64,000 nt of DNA from Nannocystis pusilla (GTDB taxonomy: Bacteria > Myxococcota_A > Polyangia > Nannocystales > Nannocystaceae), in assembly GCF_020073745.1 (NCBI RefSeq), contig NZ_JAIRAU010000001.1:310001-374000 (forward strand), read 5' to 3'. Under the pieces are notes generated by a model that made no database searches, was not told where the DNA came from, and was given only the letters and a program-made list of their open reading frames with translations. The translations under genes and the position numbers were made by a program. Positions 34,735 through 42,242 of this stretch are shown here, in pieces (within the stretch, counting starts at the first letter, position 1; each line of letters starts with the position of its first letter).

Positions 34735-34863
34735 TCAATGGTCGATGAGAGTGAACTCGAGACGGCGATTCTTCGCACGACCCGCCTCGGACTTGTTGGT
34801 GTCCAGGGGCATGTCAGGGCCCGCGTTCATCACCTCGATCGGCGATTCCTCGATCTTCTCGTG
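34735..34863 (-). pseudogene. OmpA-family C-terminal fragment
   Basis: A 42-codon open stretch ends in GPDMPLDTNKSEAGRAKNRRLEFTLIDH and a stop, an unmistakable OmpA/MotB peptidoglycan-binding C-terminus (NKxxxGRxxNRRxEF). It has no start and no upstream domain. It lies immediately downstream of the TetR stop at 34885. It is the tail of a gene removed by rearrangement, another sign of the island's unstable border. Confidence 0.7.
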
Positions 34864-34884
34864 CTGGCGGCGAGTTCGTCGAGC

Positions 34885-35640
34885 TCACCCGCGGCCGCTG
34901 CTCGCCGCGTCACCGTCGGCCGGCCCGTAGATCGCCCGCTCGAAGGCTACGCACAGGCGCTCCATGATCTCGATCATTCGCGCGGCGCTCGCCGCGAGCG
35001 CGGCGCCGGTCGGCAACTCGTCGGGCTCGAATGCGCGGCGGATCGTGTACGCCAGCGCGTCGGCGCGGACGTGCAGCGGCGGCTTGAACGCGCCGAGCTG
35101 GCTCTCCGCGAGCAGAAAGCCCTTCACGGTCGCCCGGATCGCGTGGCCCTGCGCGTCGAGGTCGAGGTCGGTACGCAAGAGCCCCTGCTCGCGCATCCAG
35201 ATCAGCATCTGGCGCTGGAAGTCCTGCTGCTGCGCGCGCAACTGCGCGGTCGCGCCGCTCCGCAGCAGCTTGCCGAGCAGGTCGCGGTCCTCGGTGAACA
35301 TCGCGCGGGCGATCGGCGCCCCGGCCTGGATCTCGAGCATCGACCGCAGCGTCCGATGAAACAGCACCTCCTCCGGCCGGGCGCGCGTGCGCTGGAGCAG
35401 CGCGCGCCACATCGCCACCGCCTCGCGCTGCATCAGCGCGGCAAACAACGCCTCCTTGGTCTTCCATTGGAGGTAGATCGTGCCCTTGCCGATCTCCGCC
35501 TGCTGGGCGATGTCCTCGATCGTCACGTGCTGATAGCCGCGGCGCAGCAGCAAATCGGCGGCGGCGTCGAGGATCCGCACGGCCCGGCGCCGGCGCGTCT
35601 GCTCCAGCGGCGTAAGGCCTGCCTCGGTCGCGTTGCTCAT
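34885..35640 (-). CDS. TetR-family regulator of the phosphotransferase operon
   Basis: The 251-residue product has an N-terminal HTH (ILDAAADLLLRRGYQHVTIEDIAQQAEIGKGTIYLQWKTKEALF) and an all-helical ligand domain. Its ATG overlaps the stop of the upstream phosphotransferase-like gene (ATGA), so the two are one operon. The palindrome at 38295-38323 before that operon is the likely binding site, giving autoregulation with an unknown inducer. Confidence 0.88.
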   Translation of the reverse strand: MSNATEAGLTPLEQTRRRRAVRILDAAADLLLRRGYQHVTIEDIAQQAEIGKGTIYLQWKTKEALFAALMQREAVAMWRALLQRTRARPEEVLFHRTLRSMLEIQAGAPIARAMFTEDRDLLGKLLRSGATAQLRAQQQDFQRQMLIWMREQGLLRTDLDLDAQGHAIRATVKGFLLAESQLGAFKPPLHVRADALAYTIRRAFEPDELPTGAALAASAARMIEIMERLCVAFERAIYGPADGDAASSGRG

Positions 35641-38282
35641 CGGCCGGCGCCCTCGCTGCTGTCGTCGGCGGCCGGCGGCTCGTGAAGCGTCACGACGCCC
35701 GCGTCGCCGTCGACCGTGACGCGCTGCCCTGAGGAGATCCTCCGCGTCCCGTTGCCGGTGCCCATGACCGCTGGGATGCCGTACTCGCGGGCGACGATCG
35801 AGCCGTGCGCGAGGACCCCGCCGATATCAGTCACGAGCGCGCTCGCCCGGGCGAACAGCGGGGTCCAGGCCGGCGTCGTCGTCGCGCACACGAGCACCGC
35901 CCCCGGCCGCATCCCGCCGAACTCGGCCGGCGAGACGATCACGCACGCCGGCGCGGTCGCCTGCCCGGGGCTGACGGCGAACCCGCGCAGTGTGTTGCCG
36001 ACGTCGGCGTTGCGCCGCTGCGTCTCGCGGTCCGACACGTCGATCGGCCCAAGTTTGAACGAGAAGTCGACCGGCACCGCCGCCGGCGGATGCAGCCGCT
36101 TGCGCGCGGCTCGCAGCGTGCGGCGCTCCCGGGCGAGGCGGAGAAGCTCCGGCCGCGGCTCGCCTCGCGCCTGCGCGGCGCTCGCGTCGGCGAGCTCGGC
36201 CCGCGTCAGGAAGAACACGTCGTCGGCGGCCGCGAGCGACCCGACATCCGCGAGCCGGCGGCCGAGCTCGAGCGCGAGCCGGCGCAGCAGCGGCCACGCG
36301 GCGCCGACGTGGAACAGCGCCTCCTCGCGGTGCGGGGCGAAGCGCTGGGCCATACCAAGGACCCGGCGGAACAGGCGGCGGCGGATGGGTCCCAGCGCGC
36401 GGGCGACCTCCTCGGTGAGCGCGTCGCGGGCGCGCGCGAGCGCGCCGAGGCGCGCATGCGGGTCGTCTCCTGGCCCCTGGGACATGTCCCGCAGGCTGAC
36501 GAGGACCGGCAGCGGCTCGTCGAGCTGGGTCGGCGCGGCGAAGTCGAGGTTGTAGATCTGGTGGCCGTGGCGCGCGAGGTAGGCCGCGATCGCGTCAGCG
36601 ACCGGGCGGCCCTCGGGGTCGCGCGCGAGCGCGGCGAGCAGGCGTTGCGGCGGCGTCGCGGCGAACAGCCGGCGCAGCGCGTCCGAGCCGCGCACGCGCG
36701 CCGCGATCGCCTCGAGCTCCGCCTGCGCCTCGAGCGTCCGCGACGGAAAGCCGCGGAGAAATGCGCTGCCCTGCAGGTCCTTGCGGCGGGCGACGAGTCC
36801 GAGGAACCGCGTCAGGATGTCCTCGGTCGACTTCGCCGTCCCGACGGCGAGCGTGCAGGCGTACCAGTAGCGCGCGTCGGCGAGGGCGAGCTCCCGCACG
36901 CCCTCCAGCAGCATCGTGTCGGCGGCGGTGGCGACGTCGAGCGCCTGCCAGCGGGCGATCGCCGCGCGGTAGGTCGGCAGGCCGTCGTCGCGCCAGTAGC
37001 GGACGCCGGCGTTGCGCAGCATCTTCGTGACGCCGACGCCGATCGCCAGCAGTACCAGCGGGATCATCCACAGGCGCAGCTTCATGTCAGCGCGCATGTA
37101 CGCGAAGCCGTGCACGGTCGCAAACGGCGGGGGCTCGATCAGCCCGGTGGCGATCCGCCGCGGCACGCCCATCGCCGCCTGCATCGCCGCCGCGCCGCGC
37201 TCGAGCGCCTCACCGAGGTAGAGGTCCTCGAACAGCGGCGACACCGGCTCGGGCATGTGCTCGACGACTTGCCGCCGGATCCACGCCGAGCCGGGGATCG
37301 GCGGCGCCCAGTCGACCTCGCCGAGCGGCGGCGGCGGCAGGTGGGTGATCGGGCGCGCCTGCAGGAGCCACGGCTGCCCGTCGACGAGCGCCCACTCGAT
37401 GTCCTGAGGGACATGTCCGAACAGCGCCTCGACGCGCAGGGCCAACGCGGCGAGCGCGGCGCGTTGGTCGGGCGCGAGCGCCGGTTCGCCGCGCCGCGCC
37501 TCGGGCACCGCGCGGACGGCGGTGCCCTGGGCGTCGGGGACGACCATCACTGTCTTGGCGCCGAGCACGACCTCGCGGGTCTCGCCGGTCTCGCGGGCGA
37601 GCACGTAGGTGTCCGGCGCGACCTCGCCAGCGACGACCGCCTCGCCGAGGCCGAAGCTCGCGTTGACGAGCAGTCGGTCGCGCGCGCCGGTCGTCGGGTC
37701 GGCGGTGAACAGCACGCCGGAGACGTCGGCCGGCAGCAGGCGCTGGACGACGACCGCCATGGCGATCGCGCCGGCGTCGACGCCCATGTGACGGCGGTAC
37801 GCGATCGCCCGCGCGCTCCACAGCGAGGCCCAGCAGCGCCGCACGGCGGCCAGGAGCGCCGCGTCGCCGCGGACGCCGAGCACGGTCTCCTGCTGGCCGG
37901 CGAACGACAGCTCGGGCAAGTCCTCGGCGGTCGCGGACGAGCGCACCGCGACCGCGCCCCCGCCGAGCGCCGCGTAGGCCCGGCGCAGCGCCGCGGCGAG
38001 TTCGTCCGGTAGCGGCGCCGCGGCGAACCGGGCGGCGATCGCCGCCGAGGCCCGCGCGAGCGCGTCGGCGTCGTCGCCGGCCGCCTCGCCCGCGTGGGCC
38101 TCGATCACCGCCGCGAGCCCGGTCTCCGCGACGAACCGGCGATAGGCCGCCGTCGTCAGGTGAAAGCCGTCCGGGACCGGCAGCCCGGCGATCGCCATCC
38201 GGGCCAGCGACACCCCCTTGCCCCCGACCTGGTCGAGGCTCGCGGTCTGCGCTGCCAGCGGCAAAACATTGACTGGCTCCAT
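35637..38282 (-). CDS. PEP-synthase/rifampin-phosphotransferase-like enzyme
   Basis: The 881-residue product starts with an ATP-grasp (PPDK_N) domain (GGKGVSLARMAIAGLPVPDGF, VAVRSSATAEDLPELSFAGQQETVLGV, GVLFTADPTTGARD, DIEWALVDGQPWLLQARPIT). A long substrate-type middle domain follows, and the C-terminal swivelling domain has VTDIGGVLAHGSIVAREYGIPAV, with the phospho-carrier His. Length and layout match rifampin phosphotransferase (ATP to AMP plus Pi, phosphorylating the drug) rather than the usual PEP synthase. A hydrophobic stretch (LWMIPLVLLAIGVGVTKML) in the middle domain is odd. The start at 38282 has GAGG 7 bases before; the upstream in-frame ATG would be inside the operator. Whether rifamycin or another compound is the substrate is unknown. 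Confidence 0.82.
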   Translation of the reverse strand: MEPVNVLPLAAQTASLDQVGGKGVSLARMAIAGLPVPDGFHLTTAAYRRFVAETGLAAVIEAHAGEAAGDDADALARASAAIAARFAAAPLPDELAAALRRAYAALGGGAVAVRSSATAEDLPELSFAGQQETVLGVRGDAALLAAVRRCWASLWSARAIAYRRHMGVDAGAIAMAVVVQRLLPADVSGVLFTADPTTGARDRLLVNASFGLGEAVVAGEVAPDTYVLARETGETREVVLGAKTVMVVPDAQGTAVRAVPEARRGEPALAPDQRAALAALALRVEALFGHVPQDIEWALVDGQPWLLQARPITHLPPPPLGEVDWAPPIPGSAWIRRQVVEHMPEPVSPLFEDLYLGEALERGAAAMQAAMGVPRRIATGLIEPPPFATVHGFAYMRADMKLRLWMIPLVLLAIGVGVTKMLRNAGVRYWRDDGLPTYRAAIARWQALDVATAADTMLLEGVRELALADARYWYACTLAVGTAKSTEDILTRFLGLVARRKDLQGSAFLRGFPSRTLEAQAELEAIAARVRGSDALRRLFAATPPQRLLAALARDPEGRPVADAIAAYLARHGHQIYNLDFAAPTQLDEPLPVLVSLRDMSQGPGDDPHARLGALARARDALTEEVARALGPIRRRLFRRVLGMAQRFAPHREEALFHVGAAWPLLRRLALELGRRLADVGSLAAADDVFFLTRAELADASAAQARGEPRPELLRLARERRTLRAARKRLHPPAAVPVDFSFKLGPIDVSDRETQRRNADVGNTLRGFAVSPGQATAPACVIVSPAEFGGMRPGAVLVCATTTPAWTPLFARASALVTDIGGVLAHGSIVAREYGIPAVMGTGNGTRRISSGQRVTVDGDAGVVTLHEPPAADDSSEGAGR
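36479..36490. repeat. GGGACATGTCCC palindrome in the phosphotransferase-like gene
   Basis: A perfect 12-base palindrome encoding part of LRDMSQGPG. A second family member, ATGTCC-TGAG-GGACAT, lies in the same gene at 37399-37414 (GHVPQDIEW). Confidence 0.5.
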
Positions 38283-38294
38283 GGCAACCTCATG

Positions 38295-38323
38295 GATTGA
38301 CCAGATTCGAAAATTGGTCAATC
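38295..38323. promoter_or_regulatory. TetR operator GATTGACCA-N11-TGGTCAATC
   Basis: Nine-base perfect arms separated by 11 bases, ending 12 bases upstream of the start codon of the phosphotransferase-like gene. Size, symmetry and position are those of a TetR operator, and the operon's second gene is a TetR. Confidence 0.75.
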
Positions 38324-39095
38324 GAAAGACAGCGTAGGCGAAGCTTTACGAAAGATCAAACGATTGATGTGGGGGTTGTAAACCCCTCTCGCCTGCGGTG
38401 CCGGCCGTCGGGTGTCAGTTTTTATCCTGTCTATTCCGAGATGCTCCGCCCGGCGCGATGTCGACGGACCGCGTCGTGACACGCGCGTCGGCGATGGCTG
38501 CCGCGGGTGGATGACCGGCGAGCGTGACGTGGTGGCCTCGCGCCCGAGGCGACGAAGGAGCTTGCGGCCCACGTCGCGGTGCGACGACGCCTCCGCTCGC
38601 GGGATGACGGCTCCTCCGCCAGCTCCCAGAGGCGCAACGGAGGAGTCCCATGCGAAGCGGGTGTTGAGCAGCACCAGCATCGTCTCGCACGCGCGCGGCT
38701 CGCCGTGCGCGTCAGTCAGCCCGGTCGTCGCCGCCGAGCAGCAGCGCGAGTGCACGGGTCCACGGCGACGTCCAGTGGCTCTGGTTTCATTACACGTGCC
38801 GGCTCCACAACCGCCGTTTCGCGCCGTGCCCCCGCCGATCATGTCGAGAAGGTCGACGGACAGCCGTCGTCGCCACCGCTGTCGAGCAACTCGCGCGCGG
38901 TGGCCAGGGGGTATCGACCGAGTCGCGCGGCGCGACCTCCGTTGCCGGACCGTTGCCACCAAGAGCAGTTGCCAAGCAGGATCGGGCTGAGAAGGGCATG
39001 GGCGGGCGCAACTTCACCCCCTTGAAACGCGGTCCGGGCCAGGAAACGGGAGGGCCGGGGTTTGGGGCGCTTTGAGAGGGTTCACTGCGGACAAG
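38324..39095. other. Long gap, mostly decayed sequence
   Basis: About 770 bases without a convincing gene. On the minus strand around 38640-38722 a short stretch (LTDAHGEPRACETMLVLLN) loosely resembles the C-terminal segment of glycogen-debranching-type GH13 enzymes and could be a decayed fragment; the match is weak. The first ~80 bases are AT-richer and should hold the promoter of the phosphotransferase operon. Confidence 0.35.
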
Positions 39096-39208
39096 GCATG
39101 GCAGGTCTCGCGTCGCACGGCCCCTCGTCCGCCCTCTCGAGTCTCTCCGGGCCCCGCCTCCCCGGACGCGCGCTCGCTCTGCGGAAGGATAGCCTCCACT
39201 CGAGCCTC
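39096..39208 (-). repeat. Copy 2 of the ~110-bp dispersed element, inverted
   Basis: Read on the minus strand it matches 22825-22937: the GCAGAG.GAGCGCGCGTCC unit with GGCGGGG, then CTCGAGAGGGCGGACGAGGG and CGCGAGACCTGCCATGCC. A second degenerate unit lies at about 39205-39240. It is a single element rather than a tandem array here. Confidence 0.7.
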
Positions 39209-39265
39209 TGCGGGCCCCGCCTCTCCGGACCCGCGACCCTCTTCGGCGCTGGCGTTCGCGCGGCT

Positions 39266-39281
39266 CTGTCTCGAGGGACAG
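39266..39281. terminator. CTGTC-TCGAGG-GACAG palindrome after the TolC-like gene
   Basis: Five-base arms with a TCGAGG centre, one base beyond the stop of the minus-strand outer-membrane gene. Probably a 3'-end signal; a family member. Confidence 0.45.
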
Positions 39282-39282
39282 G

Positions 39283-40734
39283 TCAGCGCGGAGTCGTCGG
39301 CGGCGGCGTCGAGCGCGTCGGGCCGGCGGCGGCGAGGGTGGTCGCCTCCTGGCCGATGATCGTCTCGAGCGTGTACATGGCGTCGAAGTAGGTGCCGTAG
39401 GCGTCGAGCGCCTCGGTCTGGATCCGCAGGAAGTTCTCGCGGGCGACGAACACCTCGATGATGTCGACCTCGCCGAGCTCGAAGGCCCGCTGCAGCAGCT
39501 GCAGGTTCTCCTCGAAGCGCGGCACGACCTCGCGCGAGTAGGTGCGCACGCGCTCGGCCGCGGTGTTGATGGCGTCGACGGCCCGGCGGGCGTTGAGCGC
39601 GAGCTGGTAGCGGGTGACCTCGAGCTCGGTGTTGGCGACGCTCAGCTCGGCCTTGGTCTGGGCCCGCGCCAGCTGGTTGCGTTTAAAGAAGGGCAGCGGG
39701 ATCGTGATCATGCCGAGCACGATCCGCGAGGCCGGGGTGTTCGCCGGCATCAGGCCCGGCTCGCGCTCGCGGCCGGCGTAGACGCCGATCCACGGCTCGG
39801 GCAGGCGATCGCGGCGGGCCGACTTGGCGCGGGCCTCGCCGAGCTCGACCTGGGCCTCGCGGGCCTTCAGCGCCGGGTGGTCCTTCTGCACGTTGGCGAT
39901 CAGGTCCTCGGGGTCGCGGACCTTGATCGGGTCGCCGAGCTCGCCGGCCGGAGCGATCATCTGTCCCGAAGGCCAGCCGGCCATCTCCGCGAGGTGGATG
40001 CACGCGAGGCGGAAATTGAGGTCGGCGGCCAGCTTGGCCTGACGGGCGCGGGCGAGCTCGCCCTCGGCGACGCGCACGCGCAGGCGTGAGATCTCGCCGG
40101 CCTGCTGGCGCCGGCTGGCGATGTCGAGGAGGCGCTCGGCGAATTGCTGCGTGCGCGCGGCGGTGCGTGCGCGCTCCTTGGCGATCAGCGCGGTGTTGTA
40201 GGCGTAGTGGACCTGCGCGTGCGTGGTCCAGCGGACCTGCGCGAGCTCCTTGTCGAGGTACTCGCGGTACTCGCGGCCGGCCTTGATGCGGAGGCTGCGC
40301 TCGCGGCCGATCTCGATCGGCTGTTGCAGCGTGGCCTGGAGCTCGAACTGCGTGTCGTCCGGGTACATCGGATTCATGCGCGCGCCCATGCCGACGTACA
40401 GCTGCGGGTTGTCGGGCAGCAGCGGCTTGGCTCCGGTGACCGCGGCGTCGCCGAGCTCGAGGCGCGTGCGCGCGGTGCGGACCGGCATCGCGTTCTCTTC
40501 GGCGTGCTTCAGGATCGTGTCGAGGGGGAGGACCTGGGCGCCGGCGACGACGGGTTCTGGGATCGTCTGATGCGCCGGTTCGGAGGGCGGCGCGAGCAGC
40601 GGCGTCGGCTGGTCGGCTGGCCTGGTCGGGCGCGCGGGCGCGGCTCCGGCCGGAGCCGCGAGCGATGCCGAGGCCGTGGCCACGACCAGCGTGATCATCG
40701 TCGAGGTCCGTGAGAGAGCTGTGCGGCGTGGCAT
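39283..40734 (-). CDS. CzcC-like outer-membrane efflux protein (TolC family)
   Basis: The 483-residue product has a signal peptide (TMITLVVATASASLAAPAGA) and a Pro-rich linker. Two TolC-type helical hairpin regions follow, such as TARTRLELGDAAVTGAKPLLPDNPQL and ARAQTKAELSVANTELEVTRYQLALNARRAVDAI. It would trimerise in the outer membrane and dock with the CzcB/CzcA pair encoded divergently 290 bases away. The ATG at 40734 was chosen at the signal peptide; an in-frame ATG 39 bases upstream is less likely. Confidence 0.87.
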   Translation of the reverse strand: MPRRTALSRTSTMITLVVATASASLAAPAGAAPARPTRPADQPTPLLAPPSEPAHQTIPEPVVAGAQVLPLDTILKHAEENAMPVRTARTRLELGDAAVTGAKPLLPDNPQLYVGMGARMNPMYPDDTQFELQATLQQPIEIGRERSLRIKAGREYREYLDKELAQVRWTTHAQVHYAYNTALIAKERARTAARTQQFAERLLDIASRRQQAGEISRLRVRVAEGELARARQAKLAADLNFRLACIHLAEMAGWPSGQMIAPAGELGDPIKVRDPEDLIANVQKDHPALKAREAQVELGEARAKSARRDRLPEPWIGVYAGREREPGLMPANTPASRIVLGMITIPLPFFKRNQLARAQTKAELSVANTELEVTRYQLALNARRAVDAINTAAERVRTYSREVVPRFEENLQLLQRAFELGEVDIIEVFVARENFLRIQTEALDAYGTYFDAMYTLETIIGQEATTLAAAGPTRSTPPPTTPR

Positions 40735-41024
40735 GCGAATCGGAGTGCGGACGAGTTCGTCGCGCGCTGTCAAGCCCGCGGACTCTTACACGCGGGGTTC
40801 AAGGTTGCCAAGATCCTTGTTCGGCTCGAGAGTTTAAACACGCCAGGAGGCCGCTGGGGGCCGGTGAAACCTTGACATGAAGTCTCCGTAATGTAAGCAA
40901 TGATGTCTGAAACGCCATCCCAGGGCCATTTACGGAGGAGATGCGAATTCCGCCGGCCGGGCCCTGCGCCACTCACCAGCACGGCGGGGGCGGGCAATTT
41001 AAAGACTCCCAGGACGTGTCCCCG
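40735..41024. promoter_or_regulatory. Divergent control region of the CzcC and CzcBA genes
   Basis: A 290-base region, AT-richer than average. It contains TTGACA at 40872-40877, a good -35, but the -10 17 bases on is poor. No inverted repeat that would mark a metal regulator was recognised. An in-frame ATG at 40941 lies inside it; the start at 41025 is preferred. Confidence 0.4.
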
Positions 41025-42221
41025 ATGAGCAATTCCCCAAGCCCCGGTCGAGCCTCGCGCTGGCTGTCCCTCCTCGACCACGCGCGGCGCTACTTCGTGC
41101 TGTTGTTCGTGTTCGCGGTGGCGACCCCGCTCGGTTGCAACCACGGCGAGGCCTCCGAGGCCGACGCCGCCGCCAAGCCGCCCGAGCTGCCGTACTTCGA
41201 AGACGGCGTGATCAAGCTGCCCGAGGTGTTCGCCGAGAAGGCCGCGCTGCAGACCGGCACGGTCGAGATGACCGAGGTGTCGCCGGTGGTCCACGTGACC
41301 GGCGTGCTCGAGTTCGACGAGCTGCGGATCGCCGAGGTCGGCTCGCGCATCTCCGGGCGCGTCAAGGAGGTCAAGGTCATCGAGGGCACGAAGGTCGAGA
41401 TGGGCGACGTGCTCGCCACGCTCGACAGCGCGGAGCTCGGCAAGGCCCAGGCGGAGATCTCCGCGGTGGTCGCCAAGGCCGAGCTGGCGGAGCGCGACAA
41501 GGAGCGCAAGCGACGGCTGCTGCAGGAGGGCATCGCCTCGCAGCGCGCGGCCGACCTGGCCAGCGCCGAGGTCTCGGTCGCCAGCGCCGAGCTGCGGGCC
41601 GCCAAACAGCGCGTCCAGGCCCTCGGCGGCGGGACGTCCGACAAGGCGGCGCTCGGGGTCATGTCGCTGACCGCGCCGATCGAGGGCGACGTGGTCCGCG
41701 TGCGAGTGTTCCGCGGTCAGGCGGTCGAACCAAGTTACACGGCGTTCACAATCGCCGATCGCAGCACTCTGTGGGTGCGCCTGAGCGTTTTCGAGGGCGA
41801 GGTGGTCAACATCCGGGTCGGCGACTCGGTCGAGATCTCCTCGCAGGTGACGCCCGACGAGGTGCTCACCGGCACGGTGACGTTCGTCAGCACGGTGCTC
41901 GACCCGGTGACCCGCAGCGCCGAGGTGCGCGTGGTGGTCCCGAACGAGGCCGGCAAGCTGCGCGTGGGCCAGGCGGTCAACGCGAGGATCCGGCCGGGCG
42001 CGGCGCGCAAGCAGGCGCTGGCGATCCCGCGCAAGGCGATGGTGCAGGTCGACGGCAAGCCGACGGTGTTCGTCGAGGTCGGCGAGCGGTCCGTCATGCC
42101 GCGCACGATCGAGATCGGCGCGCAGGGCCCCGACCTGGTCGAGATCAAGAAAGGTCTCGAGCCGGGCGAGCGCATCGTCACCGAGGGTGTGTTCGCCCTC
42201 AAGTCCGAGCTGTTCCGCTAG
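41025..42221 (+). CDS. CzcB-like periplasmic adaptor of RND metal efflux
   Basis: The 398-residue product has an N-terminal lipoprotein-type signal (FAVATPLGC), then the adaptor order: beta-barrel and lipoyl halves (GRVKEVKVIEGTKVEMGDVLATLDSAELG), an alpha-hairpin (AQAEISAVVAKAELAERDKERKRRLLQEGIASQ) and membrane-proximal barrels (VMSLTAPIEGDVV, GDSVEISSQVTPDE). It links the inner-membrane pump to the outer-membrane channel. The RND pump starts 21 bases after its stop. Confidence 0.9.
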   Translation: MSNSPSPGRASRWLSLLDHARRYFVLLFVFAVATPLGCNHGEASEADAAAKPPELPYFEDGVIKLPEVFAEKAALQTGTVEMTEVSPVVHVTGVLEFDELRIAEVGSRISGRVKEVKVIEGTKVEMGDVLATLDSAELGKAQAEISAVVAKAELAERDKERKRRLLQEGIASQRAADLASAEVSVASAELRAAKQRVQALGGGTSDKAALGVMSLTAPIEGDVVRVRVFRGQAVEPSYTAFTIADRSTLWVRLSVFEGEVVNIRVGDSVEISSQVTPDEVLTGTVTFVSTVLDPVTRSAEVRVVVPNEAGKLRVGQAVNARIRPGAARKQALAIPRKAMVQVDGKPTVFVEVGERSVMPRTIEIGAQGPDLVEIKKGLEPGERIVTEGVFALKSELFR

Positions 42222-42242
42222 CGAGAGGCGACAGGCACTCCA

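Noticed and set aside
38318-38962. 214-codon minus-strand frame upstream of the phosphotransferase operon
   Set aside because: It is Arg-rich and runs into the operator region. Only a short stretch (38640-38722) looks protein-like, and that is too weak to call a gene.
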